In this document: positions 50,049-59,102 of the stretch, in pieces
How positions within the stretch are numbered: position 1 is the stretch's first letter
How the letters are laid out: the number at the start of each line of letters is the position of its first letter
From: Streptomyces deccanensis
GTDB lineage: Bacteria > Actinomycetota > Actinomycetes > Streptomycetales > Streptomycetaceae
Reading direction: 5' to 3'
Assembly (NCBI RefSeq): GCF_022385335.1
Contig: NZ_CP092431.1
Coordinates: 6,014,001-6,078,000, forward strand
DNA: 64,000 nucleotides
The notes under the pieces: model-generated
Database searches by the model: none
Seen by the model: only the letters and a program-made list of their open reading frames with translations
Told to the model about the DNA's origin: nothing
Translations under genes and position numbers: made by a program

Positions 50049-50792
50049 TCAGTACTGGAGGGCGTCCTCCATGGTCGACTGCCAGTAGGTGACGGCCACC
50101 GAGTTGTCGACGTGGACGCCCTTGGCCGGGAGGGCCGGGGACGCGGGGGAGCCGGCGTCGCTGCCGGCCTCGCTGCCCTGGAAGTGGATGACGACCTTCT
50201 TCTCCGTCGTGCCCTCGCCGCCGCTGCCGTCGGCGGCGGAGAGAAGGACACCCGCGTAGCCCGACTCGCCGGGGGCCAGGGTCACCACGGCCTGCGGCTG
50301 CGACTCCTCGATCACGCGCGGCGCCGACTGGGCCTCGCCGAACCGGACCGTGGGGTTGTAGTAGAGGTCGCAGTACTTCGAACCGGTGTTCTTCACGGTG
50401 ATCAGCATGTGGTTGAGCGGGCGGGCCACCGGCTGCGCGGTGACGGTGGTGGTGGAGCCGTTGCACGTGACGCGGTTCTCGGGGTCGGAGGAGCCGTCCG
50501 TGGTGCCGCCCTTCGAGGAGGCCTTGTCGGCCGTGGTGCCGCCGGCGGTGGAGCCGCCGCCCGTGCTCGTGGAGCCCCCGGTGCCGCTCGTGCCACCGGT
50601 GGTCGAGCCCGAGGAGCCCGTGCTCTGCGAGGTCGAGGCCGAGGTCGAACCGCCCCCAGCGCCCTCGTCCCTCGCGCCCATGCCGTTGTCGCACGCCGTG
50701 AGGGCGAGGGCGGCGAGCGCCGCTCCCGTCACGGCGAGGAGACGAGCGGGGCGGGCGGCGCGGGCGGAACGAGCGGTGCGGAGCGTGCGCAT
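50049..50792 (-). CDS. DUF4232-type lipoprotein
   Basis: A 247-residue exported lipoprotein. The signal peptide has a basic start (MRTLRTARSARAARPARLLA) and lipobox LALTAC. A Gly/Ser/Thr-rich linker (STSTGGGSTAGGT and similar) leads to a beta domain with NRVTCNGSTTTVTAQ, NHMLITVKNTGSKYCDLYYNP and AVVTLAPGESGYAGVLL, typical of DUF4232. Two Cys may form a disulfide. Function unknown. It is divergent from the XRE regulator, whose C-terminal domain is also extracytoplasmic and similar in feel (DUF4232-like strands), so they may work together. Confidence 0.87.
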   Translation of the reverse strand: MRTLRTARSARAARPARLLAVTGAALAALALTACDNGMGARDEGAGGGSTSASTSQSTGSSGSTTGGTSGTGGSTSTGGGSTAGGTTADKASSKGGTTDGSSDPENRVTCNGSTTTVTAQPVARPLNHMLITVKNTGSKYCDLYYNPTVRFGEAQSAPRVIEESQPQAVVTLAPGESGYAGVLLSAADGSGGEGTTEKKVVIHFQGSEAGSDAGSPASPALPAKGVHVDNSVAVTYWQSTMEDALQY

Positions 50793-51039
50793 GAGAGGTC
50801 CCTTTCGGACGAAGCAAGTGGAGAAGGCTGAGAACAAGTGCTCGAAGCCGTGCCGCTCGACCGGTGTGCCGGGAGCGGCGTGCTTGGATGACCAAAGCTT
50901 GTGGGGTGTTCCGTCCCGGCCGCCACAGTCGACGGACGATCAGGGACGCTGGAACGCTCGCGATGGCTTTGACCTGGGGGAACGTCCCTTCCCTGGAACG
51001 CGGAACGGGACGCGCGGGACGTGAGGGACGGAGGAAGAC
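50793..51039. promoter_or_regulatory. Divergent promoter region with GGAACG repeats
   Basis: Four GGAACG hexamers lie at 50951, 50979, 50995 and 51002, the last two almost adjacent, just upstream of the XRE gene. A TTGACC at 50969 could be a -35. These are candidate binding sites for the XRE protein itself. Confidence 0.4.
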
Positions 51040-52536
51040 GTGTCGGGGAGCGGTACCGCGAACGGTCTGGGGGCCGATTTCGCCGAGCTGCTGCGGGAGT
51101 TGAAGGAGCGCTCCGGACTGAGTTACGGGGTGCTCGCCAAGCGGCTCCACATGAGTACGTCGACGCTGCACCGGTACTGCAACGGGGACGCCGTACCGAC
51201 GGACTACGGCCCCGTCGAGCGGCTGGCCCGCCTCTGCAAGGCCTCCCCTGAGGAGTTGGTCGAGCTCCACCGGGCGTGGGTGCTCGCGGACGCGATGCGT
51301 CGGCGCAAGGGGGGTGACTCCGTCGGGGTGGCGGAGGCGGGGCGGAGTTCTGCGGCGGCGGAGCCGGGCTCGGCGGCTGTCGAGCCCGAGGTTCCGGAGG
51401 CCGGCGGATCGGGCGCCGAGGTTCCGGAGACCGAGGCCTCGGCCAACGGGGTCCCGGAGAGCGAGGTCTCCGGGGCAGCCGCAGAGGCCCCGGAGCCCGG
51501 CGTTTCGGACGCCGTGGTCGGTGATGTGGTGTCCGGCGGGGGTGCGCGGCGGGGGCCGGTTCGGCGGCGTACGCGGGTCGCTCTGGTCGCCGGGGTGGCC
51601 GTGGCCGCCGTGCTCGGGGCGGTGACGCTCGCCCTGAGTCTGCCGTCCGGTGGGAAGGAGGACGGGGCCGGGCGTACGGCCGGTGCCGCGTCCGTCAGCA
51701 GCGGGGGTGGCGAGGAGGAGGACGGCAAGGGCTCCGCCGCACCGACCGGCGCCTCGCCCTCCGTCTCCGCGAGCGAGCCGGGCGGCAGGAAGGGGAAGGG
51801 CGGCGGCACGGGGGCGGGAACCTCGGCCGCCGAGACCCCGACCAGCCCCGGTGGTGCGGGCGGGGCGGATGGCGCGGGCGGGGCGGACGCCTCCCTCCCG
51901 GCGCCGCTGAACGTGAAGGTGGAGCCGTACACCTGGGAGGAACCCTGCGCCCAGCGGTATCTGGCCGACCGGCCGCCGGCGGAGGTCGGGCCGCCGCCGC
52001 TGGAGCAGGACGCGCCGGCCTGGGTGTCGTCGGAGGGCGCCGTGGCGTCGGGGAAGCAATTGGTGACGCTCACCGTGCAGGGCACCGGCGAGGAGACCGT
52101 CGTCGTACGGGGTCTCAAGGTCCGGATGACCGACAAGCGGTCGCCCCTGGCCTGGAACGACTACGCCATGGGCTACCCGGGCGTCGGCTGCGGGGCCGGT
52201 GTCCCGACCCGCTCCTTCACGGTCGCCCTCGACGCCGCGCGGCCCGCTGTGCAGCCCAGGGCGGGCAGCAGGAACTTCCCCTACTCGGTCAGCCGGTCCG
52301 ACCCGGAGGTGTTCTACGTCGTCGCCGACGCCTCCGCGTACTACGTCAGCTGGTACCTGGAGCTGGAGTGGACCGCCGGCTCCCGCAGCGGCACGCTGAC
52401 GCTGAACGACGACGGCCGGCCGTTCCGGACGAGCGGCAACAACGGGCGCCCGGCGTACGAGTATCCGCTCGGCGGGCCGAAGTGGGTCCCCAGGGGGACG
52501 GCCCTGGGGGAGGGCGAGGGCGAGACAGCAATGTGA
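51040..52536 (+). CDS. Membrane-tethered XRE-family regulator with extracellular domain
   Basis: A 498-residue protein. Residues about 12-75 form an XRE/Cro-type HTH (LKERSGLSYGVLAKRLHMSTSTLHRYCNG). A Glu/Ala/Pro-rich linker, a membrane helix (about 179-201, RVALVAGVAVAAVLGAVTLAL), a second low-complexity Gly/Ser region, and a C-terminal extracytoplasmic domain (about 305-498) with two or more Cys follow (EEPCAQRYLADRPPAEVGPP, GVGCGAGVPTRSF). The HTH is inside and the C-domain outside, a one-component sensor layout. The GTG at 51040 is five bases after GAGG. Confidence 0.88.
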   Translation: MSGSGTANGLGADFAELLRELKERSGLSYGVLAKRLHMSTSTLHRYCNGDAVPTDYGPVERLARLCKASPEELVELHRAWVLADAMRRRKGGDSVGVAEAGRSSAAAEPGSAAVEPEVPEAGGSGAEVPETEASANGVPESEVSGAAAEAPEPGVSDAVVGDVVSGGGARRGPVRRRTRVALVAGVAVAAVLGAVTLALSLPSGGKEDGAGRTAGAASVSSGGGEEEDGKGSAAPTGASPSVSASEPGGRKGKGGGTGAGTSAAETPTSPGGAGGADGAGGADASLPAPLNVKVEPYTWEEPCAQRYLADRPPAEVGPPPLEQDAPAWVSSEGAVASGKQLVTLTVQGTGEETVVVRGLKVRMTDKRSPLAWNDYAMGYPGVGCGAGVPTRSFTVALDAARPAVQPRAGSRNFPYSVSRSDPEVFYVVADASAYYVSWYLELEWTAGSRSGTLTLNDDGRPFRTSGNNGRPAYEYPLGGPKWVPRGTALGEGEGETAM

Positions 52537-52555
52537 TTGACGAGTTCTCGTCAAT
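52536..52555. repeat. 9-bp inverted repeat at end of XRE gene
   Basis: ATTGACGAG-TT-CTCGTCAAT overlaps the stop codon of the XRE gene. Its near-continuous symmetry looks more like a protein site than a terminator loop. A second pair, CATAGGT/ACCTATG (52559-52602), brackets the following leader. Confidence 0.5.
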
Positions 52556-52620
52556 CGACATAGGTTCTGCGCCTGCCCCCGATTTCCGGGGCGGACCTAT
52601 GCCGATTTTCGGGGGAAACC

Positions 52621-52977
52621 ATGAACTGGTTCATCGAAGTGCTCAAGAAGTACGCGGTCTTCAGCGGGCGGGCGCGTCGCCAGGAGTACTGGATGTTCAC
52701 GCTGATCAGCTCGCTCATCTATGTCGTCGTGTACGTCATCGGTCTCACCGCCGACACGGTGGTGCCCGAAGTGCTCTTCAGCCTCGCCCTCTTCCTGCCG
52801 TCCCTGGCGGTCAGCGTCCGGCGGCTGCACGACACCGACCGGAGCGGCTGGTGGGTCCTCATCGGGCTCGTCCCCTGCGTCGGATTCATCATCATGATCG
52901 TCTTCATGGCCACCGAGGGGCAGCGGGACGCCAACCGGTACGGTCCCGACCCGAAGGCGTATCCGGCGCGCGCCTGA
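52621..52977 (+). CDS. DUF805 membrane protein
   Basis: A 118-residue inner-membrane protein of the DUF805 (YhaH/YhaI) family. MNWFIEVLKKYAVFSGRARRQEYW is the family signature, followed by three or four membrane helices (MFTLISSLIYVVVYVIGLT, FSLALFLPSLAVSVRRLHDTDRSGWW, VLIGLVPCVGFIIMIVFMA) and a soluble tail GQRDANRYGPDPKAYPARA. Function unknown. The ATG follows GGGGGAA. Confidence 0.95.
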   Translation: MNWFIEVLKKYAVFSGRARRQEYWMFTLISSLIYVVVYVIGLTADTVVPEVLFSLALFLPSLAVSVRRLHDTDRSGWWVLIGLVPCVGFIIMIVFMATEGQRDANRYGPDPKAYPARA

Positions 52978-53011
52978 GGCGGCAACTCCCCTGGGGGGTT
53001 AGGTTGTTGGT

Positions 53012-53047
53012 CATTCGATGTCCCATTCAATGACCCATTCGACGACC
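53012..53047. repeat. Three tandem 12-bp repeats before methyltransferase gene
   Basis: CATTCGATGTCC, CATTCAATGACC and CATTCGACGACC follow each other directly, ending 10 bp before the GGGAG ribosome site. The phasing of 12 bp is close to one helical turn. Confidence 0.75.
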
Positions 53048-53068
53048 CGACTCCCCAGGGAGAGCTTC

Positions 53069-53971
53069 ATGGCCGGTGATGCGCTCAGCCAGGACCCCGC
53101 CGAGCTGCGGAAGAGGATCGACACCACCAAGGCGCACCCGGCACGGGTCTACGACGTCTTCCTCGGCGGCAAGGACAACTACCCCGTGGACCGGGAGGCG
53201 GCCGCCGCGGCGCTGGCCGCCAATCCGCGCGGCTATCTGGACGTCCGGCACAACCGGGACTTCATGCGCCGCGCCGTGACCACGCTCGCCAAGGACGAGG
53301 GCATCCGGCAGTTCCTCGACATCGGCACCGGGCTGCCGACCGCCGAGAACGTCCACCAGATCGCGCAGGCGAACGTCCCCGACTCGCGGGTCGTGTACGT
53401 CGACAACGACCCGGTGGTGCTCGCCCACGCCCGTGCGTTGCTCACGAGTGGGCCCGAGGGCGCCACGGACTACATCGACGCCGACCTCACATCACCCGCA
53501 GGGATCCTCGAAGCGGCCGCGAAGACGCTCGACTTCGACCAGCCGATCGCGCTGTGCCTGGTGGCGATCCTGCACTTCGTGGAGGACGAACAGGCGTACC
53601 CCGTGGTGCGGGAGCTGGTGCGGGCGCTGCCCGCCGGCAGCCGGCTGGTGCTCAGCCATCTGACCGAGGACCTCAACCCCGCGAACATCCGCGCGGTCCA
53701 GGAGACCTACACCAAGCGAGGGTTCACCTTCGTGCTGCGGTCCAAGGACGAGGTGGCCCGGTTCTTCGAGGAGAGCGGGCTCCTGCTGGACGAGCCCGGG
53801 GTGGTGCCGGCGCACCACTGGCGGTTCTCGGACGGTGCGCCGGTGCCCCCGGCGGTGGAGCCGCACGTGCTGGCCGGGATGGACGACATCGAGCGGGTTC
53901 GGTATCGGGACATCAACGACGTGACCGACGCGGACATCAACGTGTACGCGGCGGTGGGGCGCAAGGGCTGA
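53069..53971 (+). CDS. SAM-dependent methyltransferase, DUF574/Methyltransf_19 type
   Basis: A 300-residue protein of the actinobacterial PF04672 family. ARVYDVFLGGKDNYPVDREAA is the family signature; motif I is FLDIGTGLPTAENVH and the acidic strand 2 end is VVYVDNDPVVL. ALCLVAILHFVEDE and LVLSHLTEDLNP follow. The family expanded greatly in Streptomyces; substrates are unknown. The ATG at 53069 follows GGGAG by six bases; in-frame codons from 53018 run through the upstream 12-bp repeats and were not used. Confidence 0.93.
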   Translation: MAGDALSQDPAELRKRIDTTKAHPARVYDVFLGGKDNYPVDREAAAAALAANPRGYLDVRHNRDFMRRAVTTLAKDEGIRQFLDIGTGLPTAENVHQIAQANVPDSRVVYVDNDPVVLAHARALLTSGPEGATDYIDADLTSPAGILEAAAKTLDFDQPIALCLVAILHFVEDEQAYPVVRELVRALPAGSRLVLSHLTEDLNPANIRAVQETYTKRGFTFVLRSKDEVARFFEESGLLLDEPGVVPAHHWRFSDGAPVPPAVEPHVLAGMDDIERVRYRDINDVTDADINVYAAVGRKG

Positions 53972-53998
53972 GGGAGGGCGGGCCGCGTCCTCCCTCAG
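53968..53998. terminator. Terminator overlapping methyltransferase stop
   Basis: CTGAGGGAGG and CCTCCCTCAG form a 10-bp stem with an 11-base loop; the stop codon lies in the ascending arm. The next gene converges, so it may serve both. Confidence 0.8.
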
Positions 53999-54019
53999 CC
54001 CCTTGTCACCCAGGCGCCG

Positions 54020-54949
54020 TCATCCGGTTCCGAACCAGGTCTCCGCCAGGGAGTCCAGGGTCTGGCTGGGCGGGGCCGGCAGGCTGCGCAGGTACCAGTT
54101 CAGGTCGCTGTAGACGTGCAGGAGGGTGTAGGCCATCAGCTCGCGGGGGTCGAACGGGGGGTGGCCGTAAGCCTCGTAGAAGAGTTTGAGGAGGGCCGGG
54201 TCGGCCCGGGTGAGGAAGAGGGCGACGCTGACGAAGTCGTAGGCGGGGTCGCCGACCATGGCCGGCTCGAAGTCGAAGAGGCCGGTCAGGCGCCAGCCGT
54301 CGTGCGGGTCGACGGTCAGGTGGTCGCGCATGAACTCGGTGTGCAGCAGGACCGGTCGGCGCTGGGCGGGCAGGGGGACCGAGCGAAGGAAGTCCGGGAT
54401 CTGTTCGAGCCAGGGTTCGGTGAGACCACCGCTCTGCTGCTGCTCGACCGCCGCCGCGCGCTGGGCGGCCACGAACCTGCCCCAGTCCGTCGGCCCGGTG
54501 ACCGGGATGACCGGAGTGGCGTCCAGAGCGTGCAGGGCGGCGAGGCCCTCGGCGGCCTCGGCGATGACACGCTCCTGGTCGGGCCGTGGGATCCGGGGCC
54601 AGGCCTCGATGAGATCCTCGCCGGGCAGGCGGGACATCAGCACATAGCGCCAGCCGTTCTTGTACTGGTCCGCCGAGTGCAACCTGGGTGTGGGGATGGG
54701 GAGTTTGCCCCACAGGATCGACAGCAGGCGGGCTTCGCGGACGGCTTCCGCGGCTTCGAAACCCGGATACAGCTTGAGGACGAGGGCGTCGCCGACGGCG
54801 TACACCGGCAGCGAGCCCTCGGCGAAACGCACGATCCGCGCGCCTGCGAGACCGAGCTGACCGCAGAGATCCTGGGCAGCAGGTCGCAGCAGCGCCTCGT
54901 CACCGACGACTTCTTGCAACTCGTCGTTCGTGTCCACGCTGGGCAGCAT
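54020..54949 (-). CDS. APH-like phosphotransferase family protein
   Basis: A 309-residue protein of the aminoglycoside phosphotransferase/choline kinase fold. ALVLKLYPGF holds the ATP Lys, LPGEDLIEAW follows, LLHTEFMRDHLTVD stands where HGDLHxGN is usual, and GLFDFEPAMVGDPAYDF has the metal Asp motif. The catalytic-loop Asp is therefore replaced (HTE) or shifted, so the substrate and even activity are uncertain; it need not confer resistance. The ATG follows TAGGCT by six bases (leaderless pattern). Confidence 0.85.
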   Translation of the reverse strand: MLPSVDTNDELQEVVGDEALLRPAAQDLCGQLGLAGARIVRFAEGSLPVYAVGDALVLKLYPGFEAAEAVREARLLSILWGKLPIPTPRLHSADQYKNGWRYVLMSRLPGEDLIEAWPRIPRPDQERVIAEAAEGLAALHALDATPVIPVTGPTDWGRFVAAQRAAAVEQQQSGGLTEPWLEQIPDFLRSVPLPAQRRPVLLHTEFMRDHLTVDPHDGWRLTGLFDFEPAMVGDPAYDFVSVALFLTRADPALLKLFYEAYGHPPFDPRELMAYTLLHVYSDLNWYLRSLPAPPSQTLDSLAETWFGTG

Positions 54950-55077
54950 GCGCGCAGCCTAGGGGGTGACGAGGGGCGTCCGCATCGCGGAAATGGTGGG
55001 TGTAGGGGGCACGCATCTGTCTAGGGTGCGGGCACGGGCGGGGTCGCGCCGCCCCGGAGTGGCGAAGGAGCCGTGGG

Positions 55078-56364
55078 ATGGGTGCCGTGGATGCCGAGCG
55101 TGCCGGGTATGACGTGGGGTTTGTCGCGAGGACGGGGGCCGGGGGCGGTCCGGGGGACGCGGGCGGGATCGGCGCCGGCGCGGCCGTGCCCCGTCTCGCC
55201 GAGCGGGTCGCCACCGTCGGGGGTTCCCCCGTTCGGGACATCCTCGCGGTCACCTCGCGTCCCGAAGTCGTCAACTTCGCGGGTGGACTTCCCGCGCCGG
55301 AGCTGTTCGACACGGCGGGGATAGCGGCCGCCTACCGCGATGTGCTCGCCGAGTCCGGGGGGCGCGCTCTGCAGTACGCGACGACCGAGGGCGAGCCGGT
55401 GCTCCGGGCGGCGCTCGCGGCGCGGTACGAGGCGCGCGGGCTGCCGAGCGGCGCGGACGACCTGCTCGTCACCACCGGCTCACAACAGGCGCTGTCGCTG
55501 CTCGCCACCGCGCTGCTGGAGCCGGGGGACGTCGTCCTGGTCGAGGACCCCTGCTATCTCGCGGCGCTCCAGGCGTTCCGGTTCGCGGGGGCGCGGGTGG
55601 TGGCCGTGCCGGGCGACGCGCACGGGGTGGATCCGGTGGCGCTGGAGGAGGCGGTGGTACGGCACCGGCCCAAGCTCTTCTACACCGTGCCCACCTTCCA
55701 GAACCCGACCGGGCGCACGCTGCCCGCCGAGCGCCGGGCGGCCGTCGCCTCCGTGGCCGCCCGGCGCGGACTGTGGATCGTCGAGGACGACCCGTACGGT
55801 GAACTCCGCTTCGAGGGCGACCGGGTGCCGTGGATCGCCTCGTACCCGGGCGCCGAGGACCGTACGGCGCTGCTGGGCTCGTTCTCCAAGGTCATGGCCC
55901 CCGGGATGCGGCTGGGCTGGCTGCGCGCGCCCGCCGCACTGAGGCGGGCGTGCGTGATCGCCAAGCAGGCGGCCGACCTGCACACGCCGACCGTCAACCA
56001 GCTCGCCGCGGCGCGGTATCTGGCCGATCGTGATCTGGACGCCCATGTCCTGCGGGTCGCCGGCGCGTACCGGGAGCGGCGGGACGCCATGCTCGCGGGC
56101 CTCGCCGACGCGCTCCCGGCGGGCTCCACGTGGAACCGGCCCGAGGGCGGCATGTTCCTCTGGGCCCGCCTCCCCTCCTCCCACGACACCAGGGCGTTGC
56201 TGCCGCGCGTGGTCGCACGGGACGTGGCGTACGTGCCCGGGGCACCCTTCTACGCCGGCGAGCCCGACCGCTCGACGCTGCGCCTGTGCTTCGTGACGCA
56301 GACACCGGAGGAGATCCGGGAGGGGCTGCGGCGGTTGGGGGCGGGGTTGCGGGGAGAGGGCTGA
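55078..56364 (+). CDS. PLP-dependent aminotransferase
   Basis: A 428-residue fold-type I aminotransferase, resembling the catalytic half of MocR proteins but without the HTH. NFAGGLPAPELFD is at the start, LLVTTGSQQALSLLA and VEDPCYLAALQAF bind PLP, PTFQNPTGRTLP has the conserved Asn, EDDPYGELRF the Asp/Tyr and GSFSKVMAPGMRLGW the Schiff-base Lys. 2-Aminoadipate or valine/aromatic amino acids are typical substrates. A TAGGGT at 55022-55027 and AAGGAG before the ATG mark a normal leadered start. Confidence 0.92.
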   Translation: MGAVDAERAGYDVGFVARTGAGGGPGDAGGIGAGAAVPRLAERVATVGGSPVRDILAVTSRPEVVNFAGGLPAPELFDTAGIAAAYRDVLAESGGRALQYATTEGEPVLRAALAARYEARGLPSGADDLLVTTGSQQALSLLATALLEPGDVVLVEDPCYLAALQAFRFAGARVVAVPGDAHGVDPVALEEAVVRHRPKLFYTVPTFQNPTGRTLPAERRAAVASVAARRGLWIVEDDPYGELRFEGDRVPWIASYPGAEDRTALLGSFSKVMAPGMRLGWLRAPAALRRACVIAKQAADLHTPTVNQLAAARYLADRDLDAHVLRVAGAYRERRDAMLAGLADALPAGSTWNRPEGGMFLWARLPSSHDTRALLPRVVARDVAYVPGAPFYAGEPDRSTLRLCFVTQTPEEIREGLRRLGAGLRGEG

Positions 56365-56380
56365 GGGCCGGTGGGCGGTG

Positions 56381-57190
56381 TCAGTCCCACCAGAAGGTCC
56401 AGGTGGGGGCGTTGAGGAGGGTGTGGGCGTAGGAGCGGCGGGTGCCGTCGGCCGTGCCCTGCCAGATGTTGTCGGGGCAGAAGGCGAAGTGTTCGACGGC
56501 CACGGCTTCGGCCTCGGCCTCGGTGGTGGGCGGGGTGGCCACGGAGAGGACGAGGTGGTCGTAGGCGAGGGCGACGACGCGTATGCCGAAGCGGTCCTCC
56601 CAGGAGCGCAGGACCGCGCAGAGCCTCGCCACGTCGTTCTCGTGGTTCGTCGGGCCGGTCCAGCCGATGGCCGCCGGGATGTCGGCGCTGCGGCGGGCGG
56701 GGACGAGCGCGAGGCGGGGGTCCTTCATCCGCGAGGGGTCCTCGACGAGGGCGTCGGCGGTCTCGGTGGCGAGGGCGTCGGGGTCGGTCACGGCGCCCGG
56801 GGCGGCCGCCGGGGCGTCGGTGAGGCCCGGCCATTCGGGGTCCTCGGCGGTGGCGTACGCGTCCCAGAACTCGGCCAGGACCTCGTCGGCGTCGTGGTCG
56901 CCGGGGTAGGTCGTCTCGCCGGGCAGCAACTCCCACTTCTCCGGGCCGCCTTGGTCGCCGCCGACGTCCAGCAGCACCGGGAGGAGGCCCGCCGTGCGGC
57001 GGGCGGGCTGGACGGCGGCCCAGGCGCCCGGCTTCGCCGTCTCGTCCGCGCACCACAGCAGGGGCTCGTGCCACGGGCCGTCGTCCGTGGTGTCGATCAA
57101 ACTCCCCGGCGGAAGCGGGAGTTCAAGCCCGAGCACGCGCCCGCTCGGGTCGGCCGCCAGCTGGGGCAGCGGGTTGGGAAGTGTCGCCAT
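56381..57190 (-). CDS. DUF4253 domain protein
   Basis: A 269-residue soluble protein. The C-terminal part, with LVPARRSADIPAAIGWTGP, RFGIRVVALAYDHLVLSV, HFAFCPDNIW and LLNAPTWTFWWD, matches DUF4253. Function unknown; such proteins often appear in immunity-type gene pools, but no toxin is nearby. The ATG at 57190 lies seven bases after TACAGT on the minus strand, so the mRNA is probably leaderless; a GTG at 57214 lies upstream of that box. Confidence 0.9.
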   Translation of the reverse strand: MATLPNPLPQLAADPSGRVLGLELPLPPGSLIDTTDDGPWHEPLLWCADETAKPGAWAAVQPARRTAGLLPVLLDVGGDQGGPEKWELLPGETTYPGDHDADEVLAEFWDAYATAEDPEWPGLTDAPAAAPGAVTDPDALATETADALVEDPSRMKDPRLALVPARRSADIPAAIGWTGPTNHENDVARLCAVLRSWEDRFGIRVVALAYDHLVLSVATPPTTEAEAEAVAVEHFAFCPDNIWQGTADGTRRSYAHTLLNAPTWTFWWD

Positions 57191-57272
57191 GGGTGCGACT
57201 GTAGGGGCCGCCACTGACAGTCCCCCGGCCGGTGGGGGCGGACCGCCCTGCGCGCGGGCGCCGCCACATGAG

Positions 57273-57307
57273 GAACGGGCGGGCGCCGCTGCGGCGCCCG
57301 CCCGTTC
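57273..57307 (-). terminator. argS terminator
   Basis: A perfect 16-bp stem, GAACGGGCGGGCGCCG and its complement, with a CTG loop, 13 bp past the argS stop. Confidence 0.9.
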
Positions 57308-57320
57308 TCGCCGGCCTCGG

Positions 57321-59102
57321 TCAGAGCTTGTCAGGCGTCCTGATGCCCAGCAGGGCCATGCCGCGGTGCAGGGTGCGGGCCGTCAGGTCGATCAGGAACA
57401 GGCGGTTCTCCATCTGGGCCGGGGTGTCGGCCTTCAGGACCGGGCACTGGTCGTAGAACGTGGTCAGCAGGGTCGCCAGCTTGAAGAGGTACGCGGCCAG
57501 CTTGTGCGGCTCGTACGACTCCGCGACCTCGGCCACGGTCTCACCGAACTGGTCCAGGTGCAGGCCCAACGCGCGCTCCGCCGGGGCCAGTTCGAGCTCC
57601 GGATGGGCGGTCGGGCGGGCCTCTCCCGCCTTGCGGAGGATCGACCGGATACGGGCGTAGGCGTACTGGAGGTAGACGGACGTGTCGCCGTTCAGCGAGA
57701 CCATCTGGTCCAGGTCGAACTTGTAGTCCCGGACGGCGGAGGTGGACAGGTCGGCGTACTTGACCGCGCCGATGCCGACGTACCGGCCGTTCTCGACGAT
57801 CTCCTCCTCCGTCAGGCCCACCTTCTCGGCCTTCTCCCGGACCACCGTCGTGGCGCGGTCGATCGCCTCGTCGAGCAGGTCGACCAGCCGGACCGTCTCG
57901 CCCTCACGGGTCTTGAACGGCTTGCCGTCCTTGCCGAGGACCGTCCCGAAGGCCAGCTGGAACGCCTTGACGTCCTCGTCGTTCAGCCAGCCCGCCCTGC
58001 GCGCGGTCTCAAAGACCATCTTGAAGTGCAGGGACTGGCGGGCGTCGACGACGTACAGCAGGGAGTTCGCCTTGAGGTTGAAGACGCGGTCCCGGATGGC
58101 GGACAGGTCGGTGGCCGCGTAGCCGTAGCCGCCGTCGGACTTCTGCACGATCAGGGGGACCGGGTTGCCGTCCGGGCCCTTGATGTCGTCGAAGAAGACA
58201 CACAGGGCGCCTTCCGAGCGGACGGCCACGCCCTGCTCCTCCAGGAGGCGGCAGGTCTCCGCGAGCATGTCGTTGTAGCCGGACTCGCCGACGATGTCGG
58301 CGTCCCGGATCTCCATGTCGAGCTTCTCGAAGACGGAGAAGAAGTAGATCTTCGACTCGTCGACGAACTTCTGCCACGTGGCGAGGGTGTGCGGGTCGCC
58401 GGCCTGGAGGTCGACCACCCTGCGGCGGGCCCGCGTCTTGAACTCCTCGTCGGAGTCGAAGAGCTTCCTGGCCGTCTTGTACAGCCGGTCCAGGTTCGAC
58501 ATGGCCTGCTCGCCGGACTTCTGGAGGTCCTCGCCCTCCTGGTGGTCCAGCTCGTGCGGGTGCTCGTCCAGGTACTGGATCAGCATGCCGAACTGGGTGC
58601 CCCAGTCGCCGATGTGGTGCCTGCGGATCACGTCCTCGCCGGTGAACTCCAGGATCTTGACGACCGCGTCACCGATCACGGCGGAGCGGAGGTGGCCGAC
58701 GTGCATCTCCTTGGCCACGTTCGGCTGGGCGTAGTCGATGACCGTGGTTCCGGGGCGCTCCGCTGTGGGGACGCCGAGCCGGCCGGTGTCGTCCGCGTAC
58801 CGCGCGGCGAGGTTCTCGGTGATCGCGCCGTCGGTGAGGGTGATGTTGAGGAAGCCGGGGCCGGAGACCTCGATGTCCTTGATCAGCTCGCCGGACTCCA
58901 CCTGGGCGACGACCTGGGTGGCCAGCTCCCTCGGGTTGGCCTTCGCCTTTTTGGCCAGCGCGAGGATCCCGTTCGCCTGGTAGTCCGCCCGGTCGCTGCG
59001 TCGCAGCAGCGGGTCGACTCCGTCGGCGTCCGGCAGGGCGGAGGCGAGGGCGGCGGCGAGGCGCGCGTTGACGGAGGCGGTGAGGGACGTGACCGAAGCC
59101 AT
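57321..59102 (-). CDS. argS: Arginyl-tRNA synthetase
   Basis: A 593-residue class I synthetase. The N-terminal Add1 domain is followed by [18 protein letters not shown] (the HIGH motif as HVGH) and [17 protein letters not shown]. The anticodon-binding DALR domain at the end contains [16 protein letters not shown], ending [11 protein letters not shown]. The canonical KMSKS is replaced by a [14 protein letters not shown] loop, as is common for ArgRS. It is divergent from lysS, a pairing I recall as usual in Streptomyces. Confidence 0.98.
   Translation of the reverse strand: MASVTSLTASVNARLAAALASALPDADGVDPLLRRSDRADYQANGILALAKKAKANPRELATQVVAQVESGELIKDIEVSGPGFLNITLTDGAITENLAARYADDTGRLGVPTAERPGTTVIDYAQPNVAKEMHVGHLRSAVIGDAVVKILEFTGEDVIRRHHIGDWGTQFGMLIQYLDEHPHELDHQEGEDLQKSGEQAMSNLDRLYKTARKLFDSDEEFKTRARRRVVDLQAGDPHTLATWQKFVDESKIYFFSVFEKLDMEIRDADIVGESGYNDMLAETCRLLEEQGVAVRSEGALCVFFDDIKGPDGNPVPLIVQKSDGGYGYAATDLSAIRDRVFNLKANSLLYVVDARQSLHFKMVFETARRAGWLNDEDVKAFQLAFGTVLGKDGKPFKTREGETVRLVDLLDEAIDRATTVVREKAEKVGLTEEEIVENGRYVGIGAVKYADLSTSAVRDYKFDLDQMVSLNGDTSVYLQYAYARIRSILRKAGEARPTAHPELELAPAERALGLHLDQFGETVAEVAESYEPHKLAAYLFKLATLLTTFYDQCPVLKADTPAQMENRLFLIDLTARTLHRGMALLGIRTPDKL

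Noticed and set aside
47420..50251. A 943-codon frame opposite hemD-hemB
   Set aside because: Low-complexity Arg/Gly/Pro-rich translation crossing two genes and a terminator; antisense shadow.
49987..52554. An 855-codon frame opposite hemB, the lipoprotein and XRE genes
   Set aside because: Crosses a divergent promoter region and lacks any domain; shadow frame.
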